DNA from: Deltaproteobacteria bacterium CG11_big_fil_rev_8_21_14_0_20_47_16
GTDB taxonomy: Bacteria; UBA10199; GCA-002796325; 1-14-0-20-47-16
Assembly: GCA_002796325.1 (NCBI GenBank)
Contig: PCXA01000013.1
Location: 55,343-119,342 of the forward strand
Direction of reading: 5' to 3'
DNA: 64,000 nucleotides
The translations under genes and the position numbers were made by a program. Positions 46,259 through 56,503 of this stretch are shown here, one piece after another. The notes beneath the pieces are model-generated. The model was not told where the DNA came from. It made no database searches and was given only the letters and a program-made list of their open reading frames with translations. The first letter of the stretch is position 1, and each line of letters starts with the position of its first letter.

Positions 46259-46309
46259 ATGGCGACTGTATCGCTGCTTTTTGAGTGATGTAAAGCATTT
46301 CTAGAAACA

Positions 46310-48142
46310 TCATTGGGGTTGAAATAAGTGCAATAATACTTCGGCATTCCAATGTGCGCTTCTCACGCTCACATGATCAGCCGGCAACCCTTCTATAAGA
46401 AGGGTCAACAAGGCTGAAAAACGCTCCCCAATTGCACGTACCTGTCGTTGAAATCGACGTACTGTTTGAGGTTCTAGCAACACATCCATAACCTGTGTCA
46501 TATGTTCACCAATAATACGCTTAGCTAGCATATTCATTTCTCTCACAAGTTCAAGGCGCCGCTCTGGCGTTACTGATTGCAAAAATACTGCAGCTTCATC
46601 TAGCTCTGCATGACCAATGAGCACATATTCCATAGGATCAGGCTCAATCATGCCATCAGGAAATACCAATGAAACCGTGGTCCCAACGCCCAATTCTGAA
46701 TCAATATCCAACTCAATATTCAATTTGTCTGCATTCTGCCGCGCTATTTGAAAACCAAATCCGTGGTCATTATCCCGATCACTACTCTCAATCACTTTAC
46801 CATCGTGAATGCGTACGCCACTTCGCAAATTTTCCAACGCCTCATCAGTCATTCCAGCACCTTTATCATGAACAAAGAGTGCACCCGATTGAATTTCCAA
46901 ACGCACAGATGTTAACCTCTGTCCACGCCTTGGATGGTCCGCCGCATTGCCCACAAGATTTTCCATTATCGCCATAAACGCATCCAAATCGACATTCGGT
47001 GTCAGTCTCAATCCCCCAAATCCAACTTGGGTAATACTCACCGTTGTCGAAAAGCGCGACTGCAGGCTCTTCAACACGCTACTCAAATTATGGTCAGGTG
47101 GCTGACACGAGGCGCGCGCAGCTTCTAATCGTCCTGCGTTCAACAGCATAGGGAGCGCATGCTCCAGATGCAGCAGGCGATTGCGGATGTCGTGAAACAC
47201 TTTATGTTCATCAGATGTTTTAACCAATTGCGTTGCCAATTTTGCTACTCGCATCACTTCTGGTTTTACGGATCGGTTATACCACTCAAGGATTTGTGCT
47301 GCACTTTCCCCGGTATCAATATGCGCTACCACAGTAGCACGCATCTGCTGAATAAACTGATCTTCAGCACGCGCAAACGCCAGGTTATCACCCGCTGCCG
47401 CCAAGGTTTCCCAGTCTACTTCTTTCTCATCTTGTGTTGTTTTATTCGTTTCTGCTGCAGAATTTGCACTAGAAGGCTCACTGGCACTTGCCATAATACC
47501 ACTCAAAGCCGCTTCTTCTCTTTGAGACTGAGTGGCATGCGTTGCAATTTTTTGCCTTACCTCTTCAATACGGGCGTCAACAAAAACTGACCAGCTAGAA
47601 TCATCTTTGTCTGCATTTCGTACATCTTCCCATTCTTTCAGATCAATTTCCAATTTGAGGCGTTCAATCCATAATGCCAGTTCATGCTGTTGAGATTGAT
47701 GACGTGTTACATCTGGTGAGAATGGGTCCGAATACCATGCAGGCGATTGTTTTTCGAGTTCGCGTTGCGTCCGCTCCGCCTCTTCCAGCATGCGACGCAG
47801 GTCATCAAGCGACGGCTCACCGACAGTTTCTTTGTGTGGGTGGTAATGATCATAAATTGATTTGGCAGCAACTCCTGCTGCAACCACCAACGCTGCTGCG
47901 GTAACCCAAAATCGGGCCTGAGGTGGCAACATGCGTGGACCGAGACCGCCACCCCCACCCTCTAGCAGACGCAAGGTCGGCATGGGCGAAGGCTGAGCCT
48001 TAGGCATCGCCATCATGGATGCGCCTGCTGTGATTTGAAGTGGTTGATGAACATCCAGCGCAGAAAAATCCGGAAAGAATGAGACATTCACCCACTGAGG
48101 GGAGGCAATCCCCTTATATTTGGGGTCATAAATAAGCACCAT
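46310..48142 (-). CDS. Orphan membrane-anchored sensor histidine kinase-like protein under the shared promoter motif
   Basis: 610 aa. The N-terminus is unusual (no signal, Gly-rich LLEGGGGGLG). One membrane segment (about 76-94) is followed by an acidic coiled coil (about 105-230). A weak H-box (HDIRNRLLHLEHAL, about 314) precedes a full HATPase (N-box ENLVGNAADH about 394; DKGAGM; DHGFGFQIA about 463). About 110 residues after it are helical and unassigned. No response regulator is adjacent. AGGAG lies 5 nt before the ATG at 48142. Kinase activity depends on the H-box and is not certain. Confidence 0.8.
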   Translation of the reverse strand: MVLIYDPKYKGIASPQWVNVSFFPDFSALDVHQPLQITAGASMMAMPKAQPSPMPTLRLLEGGGGGLGPRMLPPQARFWVTAAALVVAAGVAAKSIYDHYHPHKETVGEPSLDDLRRMLEEAERTQRELEKQSPAWYSDPFSPDVTRHQSQQHELALWIERLKLEIDLKEWEDVRNADKDDSSWSVFVDARIEEVRQKIATHATQSQREEAALSGIMASASEPSSANSAAETNKTTQDEKEVDWETLAAAGDNLAFARAEDQFIQQMRATVVAHIDTGESAAQILEWYNRSVKPEVMRVAKLATQLVKTSDEHKVFHDIRNRLLHLEHALPMLLNAGRLEAARASCQPPDHNLSSVLKSLQSRFSTTVSITQVGFGGLRLTPNVDLDAFMAIMENLVGNAADHPRRGQRLTSVRLEIQSGALFVHDKGAGMTDEALENLRSGVRIHDGKVIESSDRDNDHGFGFQIARQNADKLNIELDIDSELGVGTTVSLVFPDGMIEPDPMEYVLIGHAELDEAAVFLQSVTPERRLELVREMNMLAKRIIGEHMTQVMDVLLEPQTVRRFQRQVRAIGERFSALLTLLIEGLPADHVSVRSAHWNAEVLLHLFQPQ

Positions 48143-48167
48143 AAACACTCCTTTGAAGCTACTTGGT

Positions 48168-48193
48168 TATCGACGTTCCCTACCAAAAGTTGC
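48168..48193 (-). promoter_or_regulatory. Shared promoter motif, copy 4
   Basis: Minus strand: GCAACTTTT (48193-48185), 12 bases, CGATA (48172-48168), then ACC. It lies 25 bp before the ATG of the histidine kinase. Confidence 0.78.
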
Positions 48194-48247
48194 GTGAACC
48201 TATTGTGAATTATTGACTTTTTGGCACTTCAGGGGCAATAAACGCCC

Positions 48248-49477
48248 ATGAAATCCACTAAAAAACCTAAAATTTCCCGAGAACTTATCAAAGCCTTACC
48301 CAAAACGGACTTGCATGTCCACTTGGATGGCTCTGTGCGTATTCCCACGCTGATCGAACTCGCCAAGGCCCAAAAGGTCAAGCTCCCCTCCTATACCGTT
48401 GAGGGCATGAAGAAGCTCGTTTTCAAGGACAAATACAAGAGCTTGGCGGAGTACCTAAGTGGTTTTCAATACACCTGCGCGGTGATGCACACACCAGAAG
48501 CCTTGGAACGCATTGCGTATGAACTCGCGATTGATAATGCCGAAGAAGGCGTTTGCTACCTGGAAACCAGGTTTGCGCCCCAGTTGCATGTCAGTGACAA
48601 GATGGACATGCAAACCGTTTTGGAAAGTGTGAATAAGGGATTTGATCGCGCCAAAAAGGACATTGCCAAATGGAAGCAAGTCAAATCCGGCGATATGCCC
48701 CCATTTGAATATGGCATCATTGGGTGTGCCATGCGCAAATTTGCCAAAAACTTTTCGCCCTACTATCGAGACTTTTTGAACGTTTGTGCCTACATGTCCC
48801 AAAACGAGGCTTTTGCTACGGCTTCTTTGGAACTAGCGCGCGCCCTCGTAGATATCCGCGACAAACGGGGCATTCCAGTCGTTGCATTTGACCTTGCCGG
48901 TGAAGAATATGGCTACCCGGCTGAAATTCACAAACCCGCTTATCAATATGCATTAAAGAACTTCATGTGTCGCACTGTGCATGCCGGCGAAGCATTTGGA
49001 CCACCCAGCATTTTCCAAGCCATCACTGATTTGTATGCTGACCGCATTGGCCATGGCCTGCATCTATTCCATGAAAATCTAGCACCAGGTAAAACACTCG
49101 CTGAACGCAAAAAGTATGTGCATGATTTGATCGAATATATTTCAGATCGTCGCATTACAGTGGAAGTCTGTTTGACAAGCAATATGCAGACCACCCCGGA
49201 AATCAAAAAGCTCAAGGATCATCCCTTTGCCCGTATGGAAAAGGAACGCATTTCCACCACCCTTTGCACAGACAACCGTACCGTATCCAACACCACCGTT
49301 ACCAACGAAGTGGCCTTGGCCGTAGAGAATTTTGACATTTCTCCCAGCCGCTTGCGCAATATTATTATTTATGGATTCAAGCGCAGCTTCTTCCCGCATG
49401 ACTACCTGGTCAAACGCAAATACGTCCGCCACGTGATTGATTGTTATGATCGGGTGGTCGCCAAATTCGGCGTATAA
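48248..49477 (+). CDS. add: Adenosine deaminase family protein
   Basis: A 409-aa zinc enzyme of the adenosine deaminase fold. The first metal motif is TDLHVHLDGSVR, the third has TVHAGEAFGP, then DRIGHGLHLF and LCTDNRTVSNT with the catalytic Asp. It probably converts adenosine to inosine, and could use adenosine released by AhcY. It is longer than typical Add, with an insertion near 125-150. Other nucleoside substrates are possible. Confidence 0.88.
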   Translation: MKSTKKPKISRELIKALPKTDLHVHLDGSVRIPTLIELAKAQKVKLPSYTVEGMKKLVFKDKYKSLAEYLSGFQYTCAVMHTPEALERIAYELAIDNAEEGVCYLETRFAPQLHVSDKMDMQTVLESVNKGFDRAKKDIAKWKQVKSGDMPPFEYGIIGCAMRKFAKNFSPYYRDFLNVCAYMSQNEAFATASLELARALVDIRDKRGIPVVAFDLAGEEYGYPAEIHKPAYQYALKNFMCRTVHAGEAFGPPSIFQAITDLYADRIGHGLHLFHENLAPGKTLAERKKYVHDLIEYISDRRITVEVCLTSNMQTTPEIKKLKDHPFARMEKERISTTLCTDNRTVSNTTVTNEVALAVENFDISPSRLRNIIIYGFKRSFFPHDYLVKRKYVRHVIDCYDRVVAKFGV

Positions 49478-49485
49478 CTTACAGA

Positions 49486-50652
49486 TTATTTTTTTGCTTT
49501 GGCTAATTCTTCTTTCAGAGCGGCGCGCAGCACTTCTGGCGAACGCCAATAAGGGAACGGTTTGCCGTTGATGAAGATAGTGGGCGTAGCAGTAATCATG
49601 GCACCTTCGCCAATTGAAATATCACGCTGCACCAGTGGCATGCTTTCTTGAGAATCCAGACATTGTGTAAATTTGGGAATGTCGAGATGATGTTTTTCAG
49701 CTAGCTTGAGCAACATATCACGTGAAATGCGACGCTGATCGCGGAAGACATCTTCACTGTAATTCCAGAATTCGTGTTGTTGATAGGCGCACATGGCGGC
49801 TGTTGCGGCCATACAAGAATGCTGATGCCCCTGCATCTGCATATTCTTGTTACAGCTTTGATCCAGAGGATAATTCACAAACACTAACTTCACGTCATTT
49901 TGATATTCCGTCAGGCGCGGCAAAAAATTGAGTGCTGCCAATCGACAAAATGGACATTCCATATCACTGAATTCCACAATGGTTACTTTGGCATTGGGAT
50001 TGCCCCACATTGGGTGGTCAGTCCAGTCCGTGGGCAATACATGGGGTGATGACTTATCAAAAGCATAGAGTGCATCTTGCATTTGACGTTCAGTTATTTT
50101 CCCCATTGATTGTTTCTGGCTCAACATAAAGACTGCCCCCACACAAAACACAATGAGCATCCCCACCGCTGGCTTCCAAAATGACGACAAATGGGCCCAT
50201 ACACGCACCGGATTCACACGCCACCCCACCCACCACGCAAACCAAATGAGTAGGTTAATAATATACATAACAATGCATGTCGGGCACCAAACACGCAGAA
50301 TCGTAGCGCTCACCCAAGCCAGCGCGGCCGAGTACAAAAATGTCCCTAATCCTACTACCCAACCAAATTGCGCTGCCAGTTGTTGCCCTGTCGGCATCAC
50401 CCACACAGTCAGTGCAAGCAAGATGGTAAATATATAATAGCAAAGACCCAGTCCCGAAACCGGCAGGCCCAAAAACTCTGCAAAGGAACTCGCCTGCACC
50501 AGTTCACAGTTCATGGTGGGACTCAAATTACAGAATGCCGGTTTATCGAAACCGACTGATTGGATTTGATAGAAGAGTTTAAGTGAATAGCCCGCAGTGA
50601 TGGCCCCCAGTAACGCCACCAAAATGATCACAATAAGCCACGATTTACGCAT
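49486..50652 (-). CDS. VKOR-DsbA fusion, disulfide-forming membrane protein
   Basis: 388 aa. The N-terminal half (about 1-185) has five hydrophobic segments and VKOR motifs: loop Cys pair in FCNLSPTMNCELVQASSFAEFLGLPVSG and the active CPTC (VWCPTCIVMYI). The C-terminal half (about 215-388) is a DsbA-like thioredoxin domain with ECPFC (active site) and the cis-Pro in ATPTIFING. The fused enzyme oxidises periplasmic thiols and passes electrons to quinone. The start at 50652 has AAGGGGGG upstream. It may serve Cys-rich exported proteins such as that at 7882-9033. Confidence 0.92.
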   Translation of the reverse strand: MRKSWLIVIILVALLGAITAGYSLKLFYQIQSVGFDKPAFCNLSPTMNCELVQASSFAEFLGLPVSGLGLCYYIFTILLALTVWVMPTGQQLAAQFGWVVGLGTFLYSAALAWVSATILRVWCPTCIVMYIINLLIWFAWWVGWRVNPVRVWAHLSSFWKPAVGMLIVFCVGAVFMLSQKQSMGKITERQMQDALYAFDKSSPHVLPTDWTDHPMWGNPNAKVTIVEFSDMECPFCRLAALNFLPRLTEYQNDVKLVFVNYPLDQSCNKNMQMQGHQHSCMAATAAMCAYQQHEFWNYSEDVFRDQRRISRDMLLKLAEKHHLDIPKFTQCLDSQESMPLVQRDISIGEGAMITATPTIFINGKPFPYWRSPEVLRAALKEELAKAKK

Positions 50653-50724
50653 AGACCCCCCTTGCAATGGTGGTGCGCAAATACCATACGCCACTTTTCA
50701 CATCAATGGTTTAACGGGCTTTGT

Positions 50725-52536
50725 CTACCAATCCACAAAGCTCTTGAGCTTTTTGGAACGGCTGGGATGGCGCAGCTTGCGAAGGGCCTTGGCTTCAATC
50801 TGACGAATACGCTCGCGGGTTACCGCAAAGTCTTTACCCACTTCTTCCAGGGTATGATCGGATTTTTCACCGATACCAAAGCGCATACGCAGCACCTTTT
50901 CTTCGCGAGGTGTCAACGTCGATAAGACACCCATCGTCTGATCGGACAGGCTGGAATTTGTAACCGCATCCACGGGGGATACCACAGACTTGTCTTCGAT
51001 AAAATCGCCCAGGTGGCTATCTTCCTCTTCACCAATGGGTGTCTCGAGAGAAATAGGTTCCTTTGCAATCTTCAATACTTTGCGCACTTTTTCGAGTGGC
51101 AATTCCATTTTTTCAGCAATTTCTTCTGGAGTGGGCTCGCGACCCAAGTCCTGCACCAAATAACGAGATGTACGCACCAACTTATTGATGGTTTCAATCA
51201 TGTGCACCGGAATACGAATGGTGCGGGCCTGATCGGCAATAGCGCGGGTAATGGCCTGACGGATCCACCAAGTGGCATATGTTGAGAACTTGTAGCCCCG
51301 TTGGTATTCAAACTTATCCACGGCCTTCATCAATCCAATATTACCTTCTTGAATCAAATCCAGGAATTGCAAGCCACGGTTGGTGTACTTTTTGGCAATG
51401 GACACCACCAAACGCAGGTTGGCTTCGATTAACTCGCGCTTGGCAGCTTCAGCAAAACGTTTGGCACGTTCCAATGATACAAAGGTCTCGCGCAAGCTCT
51501 TGGAATCTTGCGAACAATCTTTTTCCAATTGGCGTAAATTCTTTTCAGCTTCTTTAAACTTTTCATCAAACTCTTCCAGTTCTTCCTTGTCACAGCCCGT
51601 TTCCTGACAGCTCTTGCGTAATTGATACGCTGTGGATTTGTATTTTTTGAAAAAGTTCTTCTGGGCATCAAATCCTTTGATCTTGGTCTTGGTACCAATA
51701 TCCTTGAATGTCCGTTCGCAGCGGTCCATGGCCAAAACGGTCTCGCGCAGGCGTTTTACAATTGCATCCACTGTCTTTTGATTCAAATTCATCTGCTTCA
51801 GACATTCCAACATACGGCTTTGCAACTCTGTAAATTTGGCTTTGGCTTGTTCACGTGTTGCTTCCGAGAAGCGATCATTCAACATCTTGCTTTGATAGGG
51901 GCGACCTTGCTTGGCCAACTGACGCACACGCGACATTAATTTCAAAATATCCAAACGCTTGGCATTTTCATCAACACCATCGCGCTCTTCTTGTTCGTCG
52001 AGATCTTTAATGAAATCCAAAACTCTCATCTTATTACGAGAAAGCTGGTCACCCAAGTACAACATGGATTGAATACCGAGTGGCGAAGAGAGCAAGATAT
52101 TGAACATTTCATTTTCGCCCTGTTCAATTTTCTTGGCAATTTCAACTTCACCTTCACGTGTTAACAGTGCAACAGCACCCATCTTGCGCAAATACAAGCG
52201 AACAGGGTCAGCTGAACGCACACTGGCTTCAGCCTTTGCAGCAGCCGCTTCTGCTTCTGTGATAACAACCTCTTCTTCTTCCTCTTCACCTTCGTCATCG
52301 TCACCCTTGGACTTTTTCTCAAGCAGCTTTTTACCCTCTTCCTCACTATCAACAATGCTAATATCCATCTCATCCAATGCGGCCAGAACACCGTCTAATT
52401 GCTCAGGTTCCGTCATCGCAGATGGCAGGGCATCATTCACTTCACTGTATGTGATAAAGCCCTTCTTCTGGGCCACATCAATAAGCTTCTTGATATTCTT
52501 TAATTTGTCTTTTGCGTCTGTTGTGGTGCTCGCCAT
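50725..52536 (-). CDS. rpoD: RNA polymerase primary sigma factor
   Basis: A 603-aa sigma-70. Region 1.1 is at about 12-75, an acidic stretch at about 77-92, region 1.2 from about 107 ([11 protein letters not shown]), a long non-conserved insert at about 135-370, then regions 2 ([42 protein letters not shown]), 3 and 4 ([20 protein letters not shown]). It is the housekeeping sigma. Its first 37 bp overlap the end of dnaG. The basic end [12 protein letters not shown] is normal. Confidence 0.97.
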   Translation of the reverse strand: MASTTTDAKDKLKNIKKLIDVAQKKGFITYSEVNDALPSAMTEPEQLDGVLAALDEMDISIVDSEEEGKKLLEKKSKGDDDEGEEEEEEVVITEAEAAAAKAEASVRSADPVRLYLRKMGAVALLTREGEVEIAKKIEQGENEMFNILLSSPLGIQSMLYLGDQLSRNKMRVLDFIKDLDEQEERDGVDENAKRLDILKLMSRVRQLAKQGRPYQSKMLNDRFSEATREQAKAKFTELQSRMLECLKQMNLNQKTVDAIVKRLRETVLAMDRCERTFKDIGTKTKIKGFDAQKNFFKKYKSTAYQLRKSCQETGCDKEELEEFDEKFKEAEKNLRQLEKDCSQDSKSLRETFVSLERAKRFAEAAKRELIEANLRLVVSIAKKYTNRGLQFLDLIQEGNIGLMKAVDKFEYQRGYKFSTYATWWIRQAITRAIADQARTIRIPVHMIETINKLVRTSRYLVQDLGREPTPEEIAEKMELPLEKVRKVLKIAKEPISLETPIGEEEDSHLGDFIEDKSVVSPVDAVTNSSLSDQTMGVLSTLTPREEKVLRMRFGIGEKSDHTLEEVGKDFAVTRERIRQIEAKALRKLRHPSRSKKLKSFVDW

Positions 52537-54329
52537 GAAAGTCTCCTTACGAGTTCCTGTTTTTGGGTCAAAAGTTCAATGAGTCGCGGCTCGTCATTTA
52601 GTGCCTGCGCCTCGGCAATTTTTTGATTCAGCTCTTGCATCTGACTCTTCTGAAATCTTTGGGTCAGAATGTCAACATAGCCATTCGTTACCGCCAATGC
52701 ATCTTCCTCTGAACACTCTGGCTCAGAAAGGGACATCTCCTCAATCATTCCAGACAAGTCTTTGTCTACCAAATTCTCGATAAGCCTTCCTATCGAAAGG
52801 CCCTCTTTCCCAGCCGCATCCTGCAAGGTCTGCAGGATGGTCGTACTAAAGTCGTCTTCCATCATGCTTAAAGCCAGCTTGTCGTGCATGGCTGACCACA
52901 GTTCTGGATATTGCAGGATCAATTTCAACACACGTCGTTCAATACTGCGTACTTCTAAACTATCGGATGAGTGACGCTGCAAAGTTGCGTTGATCATCTG
53001 CTTTTTTTCACTTCCTGCTAACGATGCACGCAACACCGATTCATCAATTGAAAACCGTTGCGCCACGCGACGCAGGTACATCGCTTGCTCGACAGGATCA
53101 TGCACAAGCTTCAGCAAGGGTTTCAACTCCCGCATGGCAATAACAGAACCTGCAGCACCGTGACCGGCTTCTAGCATCACCCGATCCACCACCCATTCAC
53201 CCAGCGTTGATGATGCAGCCGCCAGCTTATGCATGGCATCTGCGCCCATCTTTTGAACATAGGTATCCGGATCTTCACCCTGCGGCAGTACTACCACGCG
53301 TGGTACCAATCCCAATTCTAAAAAGAGCGGCCAACTACGACGGGCGGCATTAATACCCGCCTCATCCCCATCAAAGATTAACCAAATATTTCTCGTAAAG
53401 CGTGTGACCAATCGCAAATGCCCAGTTGTCAGAGCAGTCCCTAACGGTGCAACGACATGTTGAATGCCCGCTTGGTGCAAGGCCATCACATCCAAATTAC
53501 CTTCTACCAACCACACCGCATCTTCCTGACGAATTGCCGACAATGCAGGTGCCAAACCAAATACTGAGTGACTCTTGTGATAAATAAATGAGTCGGGTGA
53601 ATTCACAAACTTGGCTGGGGCGTCTTGCCCTTCAGCTGTCTTGGGCGTGCCAAAGGTGCGACCACTAAATCCCAAAATTTCGCCACGCGCATTGGTAATT
53701 GGGAACATAATACGCTGCCGGAAAAAATCATAATAGCCATCGCGATTTTGGCGCGGTCGAATCAATCCCAGCTCCGCCGCCAATTCCAGCGGTACACCCT
53801 TGCTTGTCAAATAACGCACCAGATCATCCCAAGTATCATCGGCAAGTCCCAAAAAATGTTGCTTAAAAACTTCAGTATCCGAAAAACCCCTATTTTTTAG
53901 ATAATTACGGGCTTCCAACCCCTTCTTTTCATCCAATAAACACGCCTGAAAGTACTCGGCCACGACTTGGTTAGCGCGCAAGCCCCAGCGCTTCTTTTTA
54001 TGGGCCGCATCTTCTTCGGCATGCGTTGTTTTAGTGAACTCTTCGGGTAGGCGCACACCAGCACGTTCGGCCAGCGCACGAACCGACTCGGGAAAGCTTA
54101 ATCCCTCGCGTTTCATGGTGTACTTGAAGACATCGCCACCTTCACCACAGCCAAAGCAGTGGAAGATTTGCTTCTCTTCATTCACCATAAACGAGGGGGT
54201 TTTTTCACCATGGAACGGGCAGAGGCCCCGATGATTACGGCCAGCAGGCTTGAGCGGAACAGACTCCCCCACAATGGCCACGATGGACAGGCGATCCTTG
54301 ATCTCTTGAAGGAGTGAGGATGGAAACAT
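52500..54329 (-). CDS. dnaG: DNA primase
   Basis: A 609-aa primase. The CHC2 zinc motif is [14 protein letters not shown]...[13 protein letters not shown] (about 40-68). The RNA polymerase core has SGRTFG and the TOPRIM motif [33 protein letters not shown]-terminal helicase-binding part (about 440-609) follows. It makes RNA primers at the replication fork. Part of the classic rpsU-(yqeY)-dnaG-rpoD block. Confidence 0.97.
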   Translation of the reverse strand: MFPSSLLQEIKDRLSIVAIVGESVPLKPAGRNHRGLCPFHGEKTPSFMVNEEKQIFHCFGCGEGGDVFKYTMKREGLSFPESVRALAERAGVRLPEEFTKTTHAEEDAAHKKKRWGLRANQVVAEYFQACLLDEKKGLEARNYLKNRGFSDTEVFKQHFLGLADDTWDDLVRYLTSKGVPLELAAELGLIRPRQNRDGYYDFFRQRIMFPITNARGEILGFSGRTFGTPKTAEGQDAPAKFVNSPDSFIYHKSHSVFGLAPALSAIRQEDAVWLVEGNLDVMALHQAGIQHVVAPLGTALTTGHLRLVTRFTRNIWLIFDGDEAGINAARRSWPLFLELGLVPRVVVLPQGEDPDTYVQKMGADAMHKLAAASSTLGEWVVDRVMLEAGHGAAGSVIAMRELKPLLKLVHDPVEQAMYLRRVAQRFSIDESVLRASLAGSEKKQMINATLQRHSSDSLEVRSIERRVLKLILQYPELWSAMHDKLALSMMEDDFSTTILQTLQDAAGKEGLSIGRLIENLVDKDLSGMIEEMSLSEPECSEEDALAVTNGYVDILTQRFQKSQMQELNQKIAEAQALNDEPRLIELLTQKQELVRRLSWRAPQQTQKTN

Positions 54330-54350
54330 GACGCCTCTTTAAGATTACAG

Positions 54351-54809
54351 TTACGACTTGGTTGACAATAATTGCTGCACGAGCTGACTGACCAGTTTGC
54401 CGTCGGCACGACCGGTAGTCTTGGGCATAATCAACTTCATCACCTTGCCCATATCTTTGGGTGATGCAGCACCACTTTCGGTGATGGCCTGAGAAATCAC
54501 ATCTTTGAGTTCTGCTTCGGAAAGCTGTGTGGGAAGGTATTCTTGAAGGATGGCCATTTCTGCCTCTTCCTTCTTCGCTAGATCATCGCGCCCACCCTGA
54601 CGAAACTGAGTGATGGATTCCTGACGCTGCTTGACCATGGTGCTTAAAAGTTGCAGCACGGCCGCTTCGTCCACTTCGGAAGCGGCGGTGCCACTGACTT
54701 CTTTGGTTTTGATTGCCGTTTTGACAGCACGCAAGACTTCCAGACGCAGCGCATCTTTGGCTTTCATTGCAGTGGTCAAATCCGACAATAGCTTGTCCTT
54801 GAGGGACAT
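54351..54809 (-). CDS. yqeY: GatB/YqeY-domain protein
   Basis: A 152-aa helical protein like the tail domain of GatB: DLTTAMKAKDALRLEVLRAV, then RQGGRDDLAKKEEAEMAILQEYLP, and KDMGKVMKLIMPKTTGRADGKLV. Its place between rpsU and dnaG is widely conserved. The role is not settled; tRNA binding has been suggested. GGAG lies 8 nt before ATG 54809. Confidence 0.93.
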   Translation of the reverse strand: MSLKDKLLSDLTTAMKAKDALRLEVLRAVKTAIKTKEVSGTAASEVDEAAVLQLLSTMVKQRQESITQFRQGGRDDLAKKEEAEMAILQEYLPTQLSEAELKDVISQAITESGAASPKDMGKVMKLIMPKTTGRADGKLVSQLVQQLLSTKS

Positions 54810-54830
54810 TCTAAACTCCAAAATTAATAA

Positions 54831-55019
54831 TTAACGTGTTGGCTTGCGTGTTGAACGCTTGCGAGCGGCGGCAGCTTTGCGCTTCTCGCGCACGCTGGGC
54901 TTCTCAAAAAATTCGCGCTTGCGCAGTTCCGATAAAATACCGGCCTTTTCACATTGCTTCTTGAAGCGGCGAATCGCGGCTTCTACTGATTCACCATCTT
55001 TAACGCGTACTCCTGGCAT
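54831..55019 (-). CDS. rpsU: 30S ribosomal protein S21
   Basis: A 62-aa basic protein with the S21 pattern [26 protein letters not shown] and a Lys/Arg-rich end. S21 binds the 3' end of 16S rRNA. ATG at 55019 gives the normal N-terminus; the open frame upstream reads through the leader. First gene of the macromolecular-synthesis operon. Confidence 0.95.
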   Translation of the reverse strand: MPGVRVKDGESVEAAIRRFKKQCEKAGILSELRKREFFEKPSVREKRKAAAARKRSTRKPTR

Positions 55020-55127
55020 AAAAAAATCACCCGCCTTCAACACACGGCGTCGAACGCCGTTAGATTTAGATTCCCTTGCAGAATTGCAGGGTTGGGGGCT
55101 GGTAAGGGATTGACCGGTTAATGTCAA
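55020..55127 (-). promoter_or_regulatory. rpsU promoter and structured leader
   Basis: Minus strand: a TTGACA box (55127-55122) and a weak TACCAG -10 (55104-55099) 17 bp on. The leader contains a CCCTGCA/TGCAAGGG stem with a bulge (about 55072-55090) and a 7-bp stem ACGGCGT/ACGCCGT with a 3-nt loop (55044-55060), then the ribosome site. Such leaders can control ribosomal protein operons; that is inference here. Confidence 0.5.
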
Positions 55128-55151
55128 GCCAAACTGCCCAAATGGGGGTTA

Positions 55152-55682
55152 TTAGAGGGCTACAACTACTGCCAGAACAGCACCTTCAACGGTCAAAACG
55201 CCGGCTTCAATGGCCAACCCCACGCCGGTTGCGGCCAATGCAATACCCCCTAAAACCAATATACCGGTAGGAATAGTGAATTTTGCGGAGGCCTTCGGTG
55301 AATCTCTTGTTGCTTCAACTTCGGTAGCTGCAATTTGGGCTCTCTCTGGAATGCAGGTTTGGTTGTACTGCAGAAGGGCATTAAAATATTCACGATACCG
55401 CTCGCCTGCTATCGTGGAATCAACTGGTGGAATGAGGCTGAAGAGGGATAACAGACTACCTAACGAAAATAAGCTGCGGTCACTGGACCTGATCGCCTGT
55501 TGCCACTTATAGTGAGCGGACTTTATCTCTCGATGCAATTTATCACACTGTGCCAATTGGTCGGGATTCAACATGTCTCTGTCTAGGGCCCGAAGACCAC
55601 GATGGGGCGGAACGATGGGGCCAGCAAGATAGGAATGATCACGCTCAAGACCGCTGGAATAAAACACACCGCGAAAGGCCAT
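55152..55682 (-). CDS. Hypothetical protein with a C-terminal Gly-rich hydrophobic region; paralogue of the next gene
   Basis: A 176-aa protein I do not recognise. The middle has CDKLHREIKSAHYKWQQAI and GERYREYFNALLQYNQTC, which parallel CDKLHDEMKDAFGCW and YRDQYLRLAQQYANKC in its upstream neighbour. The last 40 residues form a Gly/Ala/Val-rich hydrophobic hairpin. AGGAGGG lies 7 nt before the ATG at 55682. It has no copy of the shared motif and is probably co-transcribed with the gene at 55777-56364. Confidence 0.68.
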   Translation of the reverse strand: MAFRGVFYSSGLERDHSYLAGPIVPPHRGLRALDRDMLNPDQLAQCDKLHREIKSAHYKWQQAIRSSDRSLFSLGSLLSLFSLIPPVDSTIAGERYREYFNALLQYNQTCIPERAQIAATEVEATRDSPKASAKFTIPTGILVLGGIALAATGVGLAIEAGVLTVEGAVLAVVVAL

Positions 55683-55776
55683 ATTGTACCCTCCTGAAAC
55701 AGTTGAGGAAACTGAGGCTGGCGGTATCAATACCAATATTGACTATATTGTCTACTGCAAAAACGGTGACCCTTGT

Positions 55777-56364
55777 TTAGGAGCTTGCACCGATGGCTAG
55801 GGCGCCACCAACAACGACTGAGGCACCGATTTCAACAAGTGCTCCTACACCAGTGGCGGCGAATAAAAGTATAAATGCATGCTCAAGTTGGAATCCAGAA
55901 CCAGCTTCGGCAATGCGAGCGACAGGGACATCCCCATTGACTGGGGCTTCGCCAAGATCAGCTGGCAACTCAATGCCGTCAACGGCTGTATCATCTACCG
56001 GGGGAGCATCAAATGCTTCGACTGAGACACGTGCTGCCGCTTCAGTGCGCTTTGGATGGCACTTGTTGGCGTATTGCTGGGCCAAACGTAGATATTGATC
56101 ACGATATACATGTGCAGGGGTAATAGATTCTAAATCAACTAAACCAACCGCTGTACCGATCCGACGTCCTACCTTTGCAAGAAAACCACGGTTCAATTCT
56201 GAACGCCAACAACCAAAGGCATCCTTCATCTCGTCATGAAGCTTATCACATTCACCCATAAGACCATTATCAAGCACATGATCCAAGCTCCGACCAAAAT
56301 AATGACCCGGTAAAATGCGGGACTGCATGTCTTGCAAACGATCTCTATTATTCACGTACGCCAT
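55777..56364 (-). CDS. Hypothetical protein with a C-terminal Gly-rich membrane region, under the shared promoter motif
   Basis: A 195-aa protein I do not recognise. An N-terminal helical part (CDKLHDEMKDAFGCWRSELNRG, then YRDQYLRLAQQYANKCHPKR) is followed by an acidic/Pro linker (about 120-150) and a C-terminal Gly-rich hydrophobic stretch (about 160-195). AAGGAGATG precedes the ATG. It is the first gene of a tandem paralogous pair. Gly-rich hairpins of this kind occur in membrane-inserting proteins, but I assign no function. Confidence 0.7.
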   Translation of the reverse strand: MAYVNNRDRLQDMQSRILPGHYFGRSLDHVLDNGLMGECDKLHDEMKDAFGCWRSELNRGFLAKVGRRIGTAVGLVDLESITPAHVYRDQYLRLAQQYANKCHPKRTEAAARVSVEAFDAPPVDDTAVDGIELPADLGEAPVNGDVPVARIAEAGSGFQLEHAFILLFAATGVGALVEIGASVVVGGALAIGASS

Positions 56365-56397
56365 TACCCATCTCCTTGTTGTATTCGAGAGTGTACT

Positions 56398-56423
56398 TAT
56401 CGCGATACTGGGGAAAAAGTTGC
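56398..56423 (-). promoter_or_regulatory. Shared promoter motif, copy 5
   Basis: Minus strand: GCAACTTTT (56423-56415), 12 bases, CGATA (56402-56398), then AGT. It lies 33 bp before the ATG of the 195-aa gene. The rest of 56424-56503 up to the prepilin peptidase stop shows nothing else. Confidence 0.78.
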
Positions 56424-56503
56424 GTGTGCTGTGGAAAAAACAGGGAGGATAAAACCTAAACCACTGATTTTAATACGCTTTTAACTTACCCATCCGCCAT
56501 CAT

